This document shows positions 1 to 10,700 of a stretch of 64,000 nucleotides of DNA, one piece after another. The notes beneath the pieces are model-generated. The model was not told the origin of the DNA. It worked only from the letters and a program-made list of their open reading frames with translations, and made no database searches. Every line of letters starts with the position of its first letter. Position 1 is the stretch's first letter. The DNA comes from Centrapalus pauciflorus (taxonomy: Eukaryota > Streptophyta > Magnoliopsida > Asterales > Asteraceae). The stretch lies in assembly GCA_020465985.1 (NCBI GenBank), contig JAANYP010000149.1, forward strand, positions 372,001 to 436,000. The letters are read 5' to 3'. Made by a program: the position numbers and the translations under genes.

Positions 1-142
1 TTTTCCGAAGACTTCATTGAAGTCGACTGTTTATGTTTGGGTCCTGAACTGACATATTCAGGAGCCATAACAATTCCTTCGTCGAATTTGACGTTTACGC
101 TCTCATTAACGGTCTTCGTTCTTTTCTTGTAGACTCGGAAAG

Positions 143-1319
143 TCACAGACTCTTTGGAGTATCCAATGAAGATGCCTCCGCTTTCTGATTAAACTTTCCC
201 AAGTTGTCTTTGTCATTCAGGATAATACACCTGCATCCAAAGACATGAAAGAATTTAACATTTGGAACTCGTTTATTAATTAGTTCATATGGTGTCTTTC
301 CGAATCTTTTGTTGATGATCGATCTGTTCTGAGTAAAGCAAGCGGTTACTACAGCTTCAGCCCAGAGGAATAACGACAGATTAGAGTAAGCAAGCATCGT
401 CCTGGCGGATTCCACAAGCGTGCGGTTTCAGCTTTCAACTACACCATTTTGTTGTGGGGTACGAGCTACCGAATATTGATGATTTATCCCAATAGAACTC
501 AGAAATGTCTCGAGTGACTTACTCTTGAATTCTATACCATTATCAGATCTAATGGTCTGAACTGATAACTGCAACTTAACTTGAATTTTACGAATGAAGT
601 CAATAATGATTTCGGTAGCATCCGACTTGGATCTCAGGAAGAATACCCATGTGTATCTTGAATAGTCATCGACTATGACCAACACATATATTTTCTTATT
701 GATACTCTGTACCCGCATAGGTACATACAAGTCCATATGGAGTAGTTCTAAAGCCCTAGTTGAAGAATGTTCAACTTTTAACTTTTGAGAAGCTCTCACC
801 ATCTTCCCTCTTTCACAAGCGGCACACAACTGCTCCTTGTGAAATCGGAGAGTTGGTAGCCCTTTGACTAAACCACCTTTTGCAAGATTGGTTAATTCTT
901 TAAAGTTTAGATGGGATAGACGACGATGCCACAACCATGATACTTTAGATGTTGCATTTGACAGTAAGCAGACATCTGTCTTCAGATTAATGTTGGCTAA
1001 ATTTATGGAGTACAAATTTGTTTTCCTATTCCCAGCGAGGATTTCCTTTCCTTCCTCAGATCTTATGCTACACCTATTAGCCTTAAAATTGACTTGTAAC
1101 CATTTATCGCACAATTGGCCGATACTGAACAGATTATGTCCAAGACCATCAACGTATAAAACCTTTTGAATTGTTATCTTCTCGTATTCCAGACTCCCAT
1201 AGCCTTTGATCGGACAATAATTGATCATTGCCAAACCTTACCGTCCAGCAGAATTTGTCAACAAAATTCGTTAGGGTTTCTCTCTGTCCGGTCATATGCT
1301 TGGAAAACCCGGTGTCAAG
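143..1319 (-). pseudogene. pol: copia A pol: protease, GAG-pre-integrase, integrase core
   Basis: Minus-strand reading gives a protease active-site-like DTGFSKHMTG near 1290-1319, where copia proteases usually have DSGCSxHMTG. A GAG-pre-integrase segment follows (WHRRLSHLNF, then CxxC in CAACERGK). The integrase core comes next, with catalytic Asp in HMDLYVP, a second Asp in RSDNGIEF and Glu in QQNGVVE. The DDE residues are present here, unlike in element S. A stop follows VVES near 428. Reading resumes as the integrase C-terminal part (ARTMLAYSNL, FGKTPYEL, VFGCRCIILND) down to about 143. At least one frameshift near 1240 separates protease from pre-integrase. Integrase would insert element cDNA in the nucleus, but this copy is broken. 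Confidence 0.85.
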
Positions 1320-2585
1320 GTACTACAAATGATTTACCTATAAAAACGAAGAAAAACATGAGGTACACACTTATAGTTGGGTACTTTGAAAATTGGTAAA
1401 TCATGCGGTATTTTGTCGGGTACTTTAACAGATAAACTATTTGATTTTGGAACCCACTTTCTAACAGTCATTTTGGGTATCCATTTTTGTATAGTTCGTT
1501 TTGGAACTAGTTTGGAAATTTGCGTCTTTGGAACCCTTTGTTGTTTAAAAGTAGGAACCTTTGTCTTTGGAACCCATACAAACTTATCAGAGTTATGCAC
1601 AAATTTGGAATTCAACACATGGCACTTAGCAGAATTTAAATAAAGCAATTCAATACGAGAGTATTTAGAACAGTTTGTAAAAGAAGTTTATTACAGACAG
1701 AATTATCAATGGATCTAATCCTATCTGTAACAAAATTTTCTTTCACTCTCCACTGTTGTCTAATACTCTTGTTTTTCTTTGCTTGTTGCTTCTTTCTCCA
1801 AATTTTCTTCGATGAACTTTTCACAATACAATCTGACATAATAGAAAAACGAGAATTAGTCACTTTAGAATTACCCTTATTCTGCAAAATGTTCTTACCT
1901 TCAGAAGCATGTGCTTTCTTTGCAGTTGAATCCTTTGATGAGGAGGATTCACCTTTTTCAAATTTGGGAGTCACAAAAGTTTTGTTTTCTCCTATGCGTA
2001 ATGCAAAACAGGTGAAGGTACTGATTTAACCTTAGAATCTATAGGTATTCTTTTCAAAATACGTACATGTTCTTTGGGTTTATCAGATTGTTTGTCATAG
2101 AGTGGTTTAATGAATTCATCTATCTTGACAAACATTTCCTCCAATGAGTTAAAATCAGAGTTCATGTATAGATCAAATTCCTTTTCAGAATTAATAGAAT
2201 CAGGTTGAATTGAAGGTTGCTGATCTGGTTGAGTTTTGCTTTCAGGCTTATTTTTCAGTTTTATTTCCAAATCCTTAATTTCAGCTTGAAGCTTTTCATT
2301 TTCAGACTCAAAAGTTTTGAGTTTCAATTCTAGATCAGAATTAATCTTTTCAAGAATTGAATTTGGAATATATGGCTTTTGAGTGGAAGTAGTATTTTCA
2401 GACAGATCTTTATCAGAATAAGTCTGAATATACTCTTCTGAAATGCATGAATTTTGATAACTATCATTTAGCTTGTTATAATTCAAAGTATTTTGCATTT
2501 TATCTTTCCTCAACCTTTTCAGATCTTCACCAGATTCTATCTCATCTGATGCTTTCATAAACACCATTTTCAAACACAAATTCAT
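1320..2585 (-). pseudogene. copia A gag C-terminal and linker region with WVPK repeats
   Basis: Low-complexity charged coding remnant between the gag coiled coil and protease. The 2585-1992 part is Asp/Glu/Lys-rich and contains a coiled-coil-like stretch (LEKINSDLELKLKTFESEN). The 1648-1334 part carries recurring short motifs of the type WVPK/WIPK (FVWVPKTK, QKWIPKM, RKWVPKS). The same WVPK signature marks the end of gag in elements B (about 17090-17225) and S (about 35895-35915). This places the segment just before the gag/pol boundary. Frameshifts break it into several pieces. There is no enzymatic motif. Confidence 0.7.
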
Positions 2586-3837
2586 ATATCTAACATCATA
2601 AAGAGTTGGTGATGTTGATAGCTTTTGTTAGATATTTAGGATTTGTCCAACCAAACCCTGATTTTGAATTATAAAATTCGGTGTCTTTCGGTTGATTCAA
2701 ATGGATTGTTTGATATGTTTGACCTCTTTTAATGAACTCATCTTCCAAAGATTTGATTTTTCATATAACTTTGTTCTTTCGTCAAATATTGAATGATATT
2801 TTACAGACTAACTAGATGATTCTAACTCAGCTAATTTCAGTTTGTCTTTTAGGTCAGATATATTGTTACTCAGCTTTTGATTCTCAATTTCAATTTCTTT
2901 GTATTTATCTTGCAAATCAGAAACTGATCTTAATGCTAATGACATCTGAGTAAGTTTCTGTTCTAGCACACATGATTTATCATCATCTGAATCAGAATTA
3001 GATTGTACCTCTGGTGTCTCTGAATTTTTGAGGCATCTGTATCTGATCCATCATCTTCCTGATCTTTACTGCAGCCCGCTTCTCCTGTTGCCATCATCGC
3101 CATGTCCTCTCTCAGTTCGTTGTTAGAATCAACATCCTTTGGATGTTTATCTTCATCATCAGTCAGGCCTACCCAAACCTTAACTTTAGCTAACATCTCA
3201 GACTCTCTCAATTCAGACTCATTAAACACTTTTGATTTCAGGCAGATATGAGCGTCTTCGTCCAAAATGTCTTCATCTTCGGACAGTTGCAGCCAGTGGT
3301 CGTCTTCGGCCATTAATGCCTTACCAGCCTCTTTTTCCTTTGCCAGCAGTGCCTTCCGAGTGTAATAATCAGAATCATTACAATTGGCAATCTGCATTCT
3401 CTGGCAAAGTGGCCTGGTTTGCCATAGTTATAACATTTCTGATCAGCATCTTTCTTGGCTGGTTTATCAGTCTTCTCATATTTCTCAGCCCTTCCCACTG
3501 CTCTCTCTAGATTTGATATATTTATCCCTTTTTCCATATTTCCTGGAGCCTGTCTTGTATCGCATCTTGTTGTTGTCGGCTTACGGTAGAAATATTTCTG
3601 GAATGCCTTTGTCAGCAAGGCCATCTGCTTTTTCATCTCCTCTATCTCGGAGTCAGCAGAAGAATCGGTTGATTCTGATTCTGAGGAACTGCTGCTTATT
3701 ACAACCCGCTTCTCCTTTTTCAATTTATATTTGTATTTCTTATCTTCCAGGAGAGCTAGAGGATCAGTTATTGCCTTTTCTGCTTGTTTCTTTCCAGACA
3801 TTTTCCTTAAAACAACTTCTTTGTATACTGGATGATC
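2586..3837 (-). pseudogene. gag: copia A gag, middle part with damaged CCHC zinc knuckle
   Basis: Nucleocapsid part of gag on the minus strand. The 3801-3313 frame has a Lys/Ser-rich stretch, then a predicted helical segment, then the knuckle CYNYGKPGHFAREC. The canonical form is C-x2-C-x4-H-x4-C, and the second Cys is Tyr here. The acidic 3397-2963 frame follows. The segment starts abruptly at 3837, where element B is inserted. The N-terminal UBN2-type gag half continues at 19818. Gag would form the virus-like particle, and the mutated knuckle would weaken RNA binding. Confidence 0.8.
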
Positions 3838-4172
3838 TGTTAGCCCTAAAATAGTGTATAATTAAATATAATAAAAGTCTAGGTTCAATTTATAAATAGG
3901 AATAGTTTACTTTGGGGGGAATCTTAATTTCCTAGTCTTTGAGAGGAGTGCTTGGACAAACTCTCAAAGTAGGCTTAGGTATAAATAATCCTTTTCTCCT
4001 AGGGTTTTGTAGAAGTGTTAGAAGAGCCTCCACCCTAAGTGTGTGTTTAGAAAGAGTGAAAGTTCATAGAGATTGAGTGTCAAATTTCTCTGTTGTAATC
4101 TTCATATTTCGTAATACAAATCGTTTGATTATTGTGTTTGAGTGCAAAATATATGGGAAATCAAAGTTATCA
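3838..4172 (+). repeat. 5' LTR of element B
   Basis: Begins TGTTAGCCC and ends AAGTTATCA. It is directly repeated at 19478-19812 with identical length. The preceding five bases TGATC match the five after the 3' LTR. It contains the A/T-rich stretch TATAAATAATCC at about 3981, a possible TATA region. Confidence 0.95.
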
Positions 4173-4174
4173 AT

Positions 4175-4186
4175 TGGTATCAGAGC
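4175..4186 (+). promoter_or_regulatory. Primer-binding site, initiator Met tRNA (element B)
   Basis: TGGTATCAGAGC starts two bases after the LTR end. It is the standard plant copia sequence complementary to the 3' end of initiator methionine tRNA, and it fixes the orientation of B as plus. Confidence 0.93.
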
Positions 4187-5298
4187 AAGAAGATTGGATT
4201 TCAAATCGAAATCTCAGATTTGTTCGTGTTCTTCACAATAAACGCCATGAAATCGGGCTGAAACTTCAGAAATTGAATTTCAACTTTATACGATGTCCGT
4301 TTGAGCTGATTTTTGGATATGATGTGCGAGTATATGCCAGAAAAACCCTGTAAAAATTTTAGAGGCTAACTCCAAATATCGAGGGAGTAATCGCAATTTT
4401 ACTATTCTGGTCATTTTTTATTTTTTTGTGATTATTATTTTGATTTGAGTGCTCTACTTGTTGAAACGATCTGAAATTTTGCATGAATGATCTTATATGT
4501 TAGATAATTTGTTCTGAAAATTTTCATGATCTAATTTGAAGTATCCATGGAGTAATTGCATTTTTTTAGATCTAATTGTTCTTCGCAAAAATCAATGGTT
4601 TTGCTCTTAATTCTATTTTAATATTCTGTTTTTGCTTGGTTTTATATTCCATAATCATAAGCAATAAATCTTGTACTGATTTCGAGCATTTCTTGTTCAA
4701 TCATTATAAGTGTTTCTTGTTTAATTGGTGAAATTGTTAATCGAAATTTTTTTGTGTTATTCTCGGTTCTTGCTTAAAATCCATATTTTTAAGTGTTTTT
4801 GGATACTTGTTTTTCACAAAACTTGTTTCTCAATTCAAACCAAAATTCAAAATTCGGGTCCATCAGAAATTCAGACCCATCCGAATTTCGGGTCCATCAG
4901 AAATTCGGACCCATCCGATTTCGGGTCCAAACTTCAATCCATCTGAAGTTTTGACTTCTAGGGCTTCCAGAGACCATAACTTTTGACTGGAATATCGTTA
5001 GAGGGCCTACCATTCGCCAAAACGAAGCTTGAAACGAGATCTACGATTTTTAAAATAGGCAAAGCCGGTTCGCTAAATTTTCGAGGCCCAATTCCATTCC
5101 AGAAAAAAGTTACGGCCATTTTTCTATGAAAAAGCTGACATTTTAACGTCAAAAACCCATTTTTGATCCACGTTTCACCAACTTACCAACCTCGGATACA
5201 TCCGAACTTGTGAAGTTTCTGAGTTTTCCAGTTTCCAATCTAGAAGATCCATCTTTTGCACTCCACAATCATGACTCAAGGATTTTCCACACATGAGA
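4187..5298 (+). other. Untranslated leader and gag start region of element B
   Basis: About 1.1 kb with no long ORF, A/T-rich at first, with a short tandem repeat at 4855-4935. A possible gag start ATG lies near 5270, shortly before the insertion of element N at 5299. Across that insertion the frame appears to continue at 10019. The leader carries many frame-breaking runs and looks non-coding. Confidence 0.6.
4855..4935 (+). repeat. 34-bp tandem repeat, about 2.4 copies
   Basis: Units start at 4855, 4889 and 4923 with CGGGTCCATCAGAAATTC, then a CAGACCCATCCGA-type half. Each unit holds GGGTCC and an opposing GGACCC/AGACCC, so each could fold into a small hairpin. Confidence 0.8.
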
Positions 5299-5915
5299 TG
5301 TTAGTGCAACCTGTGTGATGATAGCAGTCAAGTATAGACGATATTTGTAATAGTCAAGTTGTTCGTAATTGCTATAAATACGTGTTTGTTATATGTTTGT
5401 TATATGTTTGATATATGTTTGATATTAATTGTATAAATGTTTGAACTTGGTTGTAAATGATGTTTTACAATAAGTTCAAACATAAGTTCAAAGAGAAGTT
5501 CAAACATAAGTTCAAAGGTAAGTTCGAACATAAGTTCTAGAACAAGTTCAAAGACAAGTTCTAGAATAAGTTCTAAGGCCATGGTTCGAACTTATGGAGG
5601 ACAAGTTCGTGGGCTTGGGCCTTCTCGAACTTGTCCAGAGCAAGTTCGAATCTGAGCCTTATAATTAAGGGTTAATCCGTTTTAATTAACAACTTTTGCA
5701 GAGAATTAAGGCTGAGGGCGATTACGAACTTGTAGAGGTTTTTGTGTGTGTTCTTGGAGAGAATCACGTGTCGGGGCGTTCTAGTTTGCGTCTATCATCG
5801 TGTGTGTCTCCGTGTTTCGTGTGTGTGTGATCTATCTGTCAAACCGCTAACGAGGATTCCGCACTCGTTGGACGGCGTCGCGTCAAGATAGGATCCGTAG
5901 GTAGGTGACCTTACA
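5299..5915 (+). repeat. 5' LTR of element N
   Basis: 617 bp, TGTTAGTGCA to GACCTTACA. The U3 is packed with AAGTTCAAACAT/AAGTTCGAA repeats. It aligns along its length with 9405-10013, with perhaps 15-20 differences by eye. The LTRs of S at 32049 and 44357 are of the same family. Confidence 0.95.
5535..5667 (+). promoter_or_regulatory. Putative U3 promoter: two TTCTAGAA heat-shock-element-like cores and a TATA-like box
   Basis: TTCTAGAA occurs at 5535-5542 and 5559-5566. It fits the heat-shock-factor half-site pair nTTCnnGAAn. TATAATTA lies about 95 bp downstream at 5660-5667. The same arrangement recurs in the LTRs at 9405, 32049 and 44357. The match to the consensus is seen directly. Heat responsiveness is inferred by analogy with heat-activated copia elements such as ONSEN. 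Confidence 0.4.
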
Positions 5916-5917
5916 AG

Positions 5918-5930
5918 TGGTATCAAAGCC
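5918..5930 (+). promoter_or_regulatory. Primer-binding site of element N (one mismatch)
   Basis: TGGTATCAAAGCC follows the 5' LTR end by two bases. It differs from TGGTATCAGAGC by G to A at position 9, so it is an iMet-type PBS that is probably still usable or lightly decayed. Confidence 0.85.
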
Positions 5931-6431
5931 TAAAGGGTGTTCATCGTGTTCTTCGTGTTCATGTTCAACATCCTTGGTTTCTTGGCGTTTTGGACGGGAA
6001 AAATAGCATTTAGGACATTATACACGTATATATAGGTATAGTAATCTTTGACGGATAAAAGTTCAAATAGATCATATATAGCTTCGATTAGAACCCAATA
6101 GGACTAGATTATACTGTTTTTTTTAGGTCAAATGGGGTTAAAATCTTGGATTTTAGTTTGAAAGTGACCGACTTCGAACATGTTCTTCAGGTTCGAACTT
6201 GTCAGAAAGTTCGAACTTGTTGAAATATCTACAAGTTCGAAGTCAGTCAAGTTCGAATATACTCCTCGAATTTATTTAAATTCGAATGTTTTTAAAATAA
6301 ATTCGAACTTGTCTAAGTTCGAATGTGTTGGATTTCGAACTTATGTAAGTTCGAAATTATGCAAATTCGAAATAAACAAGTTTCATTTTGTTTTTAATTA
6401 CTAATGTTGTTTGTTGTTTCTGTGTGCATAT
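5931..6431 (+). other. Leader of element N with AAGTTCGAA repeats
   Basis: Non-coding. The first about 150 bp is LTR-proximal leader. From about 6084 it matches the sequence upstream of the extra ORF in S (from about 40985, CAAATGGGGTTAAAATC). 6175-6370 holds many GTTCGAACTT/AAGTTCGAA motifs. Confidence 0.7.
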
Positions 6432-9321
6432 ATGGGTGATTGGGCGTTCTATAATAAGCATAACATGGTTATGTCTGTGGATCAGGAATTTCCTGAAGAA
6501 CAGCCGTACTGTAAGATGATTGAGTTCCTGACATAGTCGCGAGTCTCATACGCTCTAACTCACAACCTTCAAATTATATTGCCCTATGTGTGACAGTTCT
6601 GGGAGCATCTAAAAGTGGATTGCTCAGTTACACCTACTGTCCTAAGAACAAGAGTGGGTGGACAGCCAATCATCTTTTCGACTGATATGTTGCGACAAAT
6701 CCTACAGCTGGGATCGGAGGACCAAGAAGCGGGCCTATAGATTTTCCGTTACATATCAGGCAAGCGGCGTTTTTGATAATGGGATATGCCCAAGACATCA
6801 CCGAAGGCTTCATATGTGAAGAGTGGCTTGATTGGCCAATGGCGTTATCTTGTGCACGTCATTATGGTTTGTTTTGCGCCGAAGAAGGCGGGATTTGACA
6901 CTATGGTGTCTAAACTGCAATCGGCATTGATTGCCTTGGTGTATAACAAGCGCTTCAGTTTTTCTGAAATGTTTTTTGGGGAGTTTGTGCACCAAATCAC
7001 AGCTCTAGTGAGGGAACGATTTTTGATGTACCCACGATTTGCAATGATGATCATTCACCACTTTTTTCCTAATCTGCCACCACTTCCAGATCTAAGTGGC
7101 GTGGCCATAATCGATAAGAGGATTTTTGCTGACTGCCAGACCCACAATGCAAGAAGGGATGAGCAGGTCAGGCCCCAAGTGTCACCTCTGTTCGGGGCAG
7201 TTATTGATCCTGATTTTGTAGCCCTAGAAGGTGAGAATTGGACATCTGAAGTTCAGCAGCAACAACAACAACAGCAGCCACAACAACAACAGCAACAGCC
7301 ACAACAGCGTCAGAGGCAAAGAGCTCAGGCTAGAAGAGCTCAGGCTGCCAGACCCACTCCACGCCCACAGCCAGCTTCGGAAGCTGCTGGGCCATCTAGT
7401 TCAGCTCCACAGTATGACGAGCGGGAGCAAACTCTAGAAGAGATATCGGCTCCAGGAACTGCTGCCGAGCAAGATATTGTTGCAGAATTAGTTCAAGATA
7501 TATTGGAGCCTCCGACTGAGTTCAATGATATTTTTAGAGAGATTGATGAATACCAGCCATCTGAAGCTGAGTTAATGGACACTGAGGTCCAGGAAGAAGA
7601 AGAAGGTGAAGCTGAAATGGAACAGACTCCGGTTGAAGGGCATGTTGAGAACGCCTCAGAGTCTAGTTCTGATGTCGAGGATCCAGATATCTCAATTAGT
7701 AGATATGGATCGAGGTTAGTTGTAAACAGAAGGAGATCAACAAGACCGGCTCTGATTGATGAAGAGACCAAAGAATCTAAGTAAGAAGAAGAAGAGGAAG
7801 TTCCACTCGTTTCTAGGCATAGGGCGAGGAGGCATAGATTTATGCAGGGAGCTCCATCCACTTCAGCTCCTCAACCTGTGTTACAGGCTGCTCCATCAAC
7901 TTCAACCACCGCTCCACCAACATCCGCCTCCATTCCATCAACATCAACTACGTTCACAGATAATCAGCGGTTCATAGAGTTAAAAGATAAATTAGACTTC
8001 CAAACAGTTTAGATTTATCAACTTTCAACAGCTGTGAAAGAGCTACAGGAGCATAATGCCAGACTTGATCAAGAGAGTGTCGAGTTAAGAACAACAGTGG
8101 CTGATCAACAGTCTGAGATGAAGACGATGAAGACTCTCCTTGAGCAATTATTGAAAAATCTGCAAGCTCAAGGGGAGAGTAGCTGCAAGGAAGATCAGGT
8201 GAGGAGAGAAGATGACGACGGCAATGACCCAGATGCTCAAAGAGAAAGTGAGCTAGAAGATCTTTCTTAGAAGACTGCTCAGCAAGCACGAATTCAGGTG
8301 GAGCCTAGTCAGTCATGTGTGGGAGAAGGGGGTGAAGGTCAGGCTTCAAAGAGTGTTGAACATGAAATGATTGAAGCCCTGATGGATCTTGATGATGAGG
8401 ATGAATTTGGTTTTGATCAAGAAGACTTGGAAGAAGGGCAATTTATTCCTGAAGACGTGGTGGATTGGAAGTCTGATGATGAGGTTGTGGAGGATGAGGA
8501 TGACAATGTAGACGAAGTAGTTATCACAAAGCAGCCTATCACCGAACAGTATATACATAATGATCAGAATGTGATAGATCTGGATGAGCTTAACTTAGCA
8601 TAGTTAAGCTGAAATAACTGAAAAGGAACAAACAAGAGAAGAAATGATAAAGCTATGGTTCAGAAAGGAGGAGAAGAAGAAAGACCTGGCAGTAAAGAAA
8701 TAAATGAGACTGCCAAGTCCAGAAAATCTCTCAGGAGGGATCTTAAGCTGGTTCTTTGATAGGGAACTGCAGCAATTCGTGCTCAAGAGAAGAGATGAGC
8801 TTCAGTACTTAAGGAGAACTTTGAAGGTTTTCAATACACTGCCCAAATGTGAAGTATAGGAACTGGCCTGGAAAGAGCTTATCAACTTGGGAGACGACCC
8901 CTACGCTGAAGTTATAGCTAAAATCATCAGAAAGGAGAGGAGGTCTGGAAAATTTGAAAGAATAAGGTCGAGGTTAGGCAAATGAATTGAAGATGAGTTA
9001 AGAATAGATCCCCACACTCGCAAGCCTTGGGCTAGAATGGTCTACAAGCCAGTCAGATGTCTGAAGAAAGTGCCGATAAATTCAATGCCAAAGGATGTAC
9101 TGAGCAACATGAAGTGGTGGTACGTGGACAATGAGACGGCTGAAGCAGTGATGGAGGATCTGGATGAAAAGACTATTTTGAAAGTATACGATCCACTGCA
9201 TCTGATCAACTTATCCAAGGACGACCTGAGAAAGCTTCATGATAAGACGATTTTCTTTCACGAAGGCTGGAGATCAGAAGGCAGGAAGTTCCAGAAGGTG
9301 GTAAGAGTTTGTATAGAGTAG
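6432..9321 (+). pseudogene. Extra (env-position) ORF of element N, decayed
   Basis: Starts MGDWAFYNKHNMV and ends near CIE at 9321, homologous throughout to 41325-44313 in S. Order: an N-terminal globular region (VSYALTHNL, QFWEHLKVDC, RVGGQPIIFS, MLRQILQLG, SYVKSGLIGQWRYLVHV, FLMYPRFAMMII). Then a Gln-rich run from CAG/CAA codons (about 7250-7310) and an acidic Ser/Glu region. Next is a coiled coil (about 8020-8200), a second acidic stretch ending DNVDEVVI, and a conserved C-terminal domain (GDDPYAEV, YKPVRCLKKVP, MKWWYVDNETAEAVMEDLDEK, LKVYDPLHLINL, FFHEGWRSEGRKF). About 960 codons with several stops in the N-terminal part and a frameshift near 7780. There is no signal peptide or clear membrane span. 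Function unknown. Confidence 0.8.
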
Positions 9322-9393
9322 GGATTATATGCTGGTAGTAGTTTTTATAGTTCTAGTACTTAGGCAAAATATATATAGTTAGAAGCTATCGTC

Positions 9394-9402
9394 AAGGGGG
9401 AG
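9394..9402 (+). promoter_or_regulatory. Polypurine tract of element N
   Basis: AAGGGGGAG, two bases before the 3' LTR. The identical tract precedes the 3' LTR of element S. Confidence 0.9.
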
Positions 9403-9404
9403 TT

Positions 9405-10013
9405 TGTTAGTGCATCTTGTGTGACGATAGCAGTCTAAGTATAGACGATATTTTGTAATAGTCAAGTTGTTCGTAATTGCATATAAATACGTGTTCGTTA
9501 TATGTTTGATGTATGTTTGATATTAATTGTATATATGTATGAACTTGGTTGTAAATGATGTTTTACAATAAGTTCAAACATAAGTTCAAAGATAAGTTCA
9601 AACATAAGTTTAAAGGTAAGTTCAAACATAAGTTCTAGAACAAGTTCAAAGACAAGTTCTAGAATAAGTTCTAAGGGGCCATGGTTTGAACTTATGGAGG
9701 ACAAGTTCGTGGGCTTGGGCCTTCTCGAACTTGTCCAGAGCAAGTTCGAATCTGAGCCTTATAATTAAGGGTTAATCCGTTTTAATTAACAACTTTTGCA
9801 GAGAATTAAGGCTGAGGGCGATTACGAACTTGCAGAGGTTTTTGTGTGTGTTCTTGGAGAGAATCACGTGTCGGGGCGTTCTAGTTTGCGTCTATCATCG
9901 TGTGTGTCTCCGTGTTTCGTGTGTGTGATCTATCCGTCAAACCGCTAACGAGGATTCCACACTCGTTGGACGGCGTCGCGTCAAGATAGGATCTGTAGGT
10001 AGGTGACCTTACA
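9405..10013 (+). repeat. 3' LTR of element N
   Basis: 609 bp direct repeat of 5299-5915, ending CTTACA and followed by TSD TGAGA. It contains the same TTCTAGAA pair and TATAATTA box. Confidence 0.95.
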
Positions 10014-10018
10014 TGAGA

Positions 10019-10700
10019 AGACTGTCGAGGAGGAGAAAGTTGATATATCTCCAGTCTGTCTCATGAACCACTCCAAACAGGTACAAAGTTCTTCATCTTC
10101 GTCTGATTTATCTGATACACAATCCTTATCTGATTTTTAAATCTAGTGATGAATTTGATGAACTGCATGCTCAAGTACATGAATTAAATAACGAACTGAT
10201 TGCTGAAAAAGAACAATCCATTGTGTATAAAAAGAAATGGCTAAAAAACTATGAGGTGTTAAAGAAAGTGTTAATTGAAAAAGTAGATGCTGATGATAGG
10301 AATACTTACGTTAAGAGTTGTATGGATACAATCAATGATGAAAAGAATTCCTTGAAGTCTGAAAAATCTGTCCTTTCAAAACGTTTAGAGTCTGTAAGCA
10401 TGGAAAACATAGACAATTCGGAAAATACAAAATGATAGAGAAGAGATAATAGACTTGTACTCACGAATAAAGACCCTAGATGATGAATTTCTAAAACGGG
10501 ATCGATCTGAACAAACTATTCATCTAAACCAACCCAAATAGACTAGGTTTTATCATTCCAAACAAGGAATTGATTTTAAAAATCCTAAGTATTTTGAAAA
10601 GGTTCAGCAAATTTTACCTCTTTTTTATGATATGAGATATATGGGTGCTGGGGGTAAGTCTTTCGTTTACGACTACAACAAAATGAACCTAAAACAACAT
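10019..10700 (+). pseudogene. gag: copia B gag, coiled-coil middle part
   Basis: Acidic and Ser-rich, then a long coiled-coil-like run (DELHAQVHELNNEL, EKEQSIVYKKKWLKNYEVL), with a frame change near 10138 and a stop near 10436. A conserved stretch follows (LYSRIKTLDDEFLKRD, IHLNQPK, TRFYHSKQGIDFK). It matches the minus-strand gag E at 59048-58764 (LYSRISTIDDEFLKRG, IHLNQPKETRFYHSK), which identifies the family. A LINE interrupts it near 10700. Stops show it is non-functional. Confidence 0.75.

Larger units (their letters stand above)
1..3837 (-). mobile_element. Ty1/copia element A, 3' part (gag and start of pol)
   Basis: Minus-strand copia polyprotein remnant running off the left window edge. 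In minus order it holds gag with a zinc knuckle, a WVPK-rich linker, protease, GAG-pre-integrase and integrase. RT, RNase H and the 3' LTR lie outside the window. Its gag is cut at 3837 by element B, and the missing N-terminal gag half resumes at 19818-20385 across a TGATC target duplication. A therefore predates B. Many stops and frameshifts show it is dead. The copia assignment rests on the protease-before-integrase order and the integrase motifs. Confidence 0.9.
5299..10013 (+). mobile_element. Non-autonomous copia element N (LTRs plus extra ORF only)
   Basis: A complete 4,715-bp insertion. The 5' LTR is 5299-5915 and the 3' LTR 9405-10013. Both begin TGTTAGTGCA and end GACCTTACA. TSD TGAGA occurs at 5294-5298 and 10014-10018. 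The PBS is at 5918 and the PPT at 9394. The interior has no gag, protease, integrase or RT. It carries only a leader and one long decayed ORF homologous to the extra ORF of element S (41325-44313). From about 6084 the interior aligns with S from about 40985 onward, so it equals S with everything between the early leader and the pre-ORF region removed. It is inserted in gag of element B, so it is younger than B. Confidence 0.93.

Noticed and set aside
864..1643. Plus-strand frames opposite element A pol
   Set aside because: They are shadows of the minus-strand integrase and WVPK region, which carries the recognisable motifs.
5400..5582. Minus-strand frame rich in LELVFELV repeats (also at 9498-9743 and 32051-32302)
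   Set aside because: It is the antisense reading of AAGTTC-type repeats in copia LTRs, recurring wherever the LTR occurs.
6170..6375. Spaced short repeats as a possible CRISPR array
   Set aside because: Motifs are about 10 bp with irregular spacing, no constant repeat-spacer unit, and lie in plant retrotransposon leaders.
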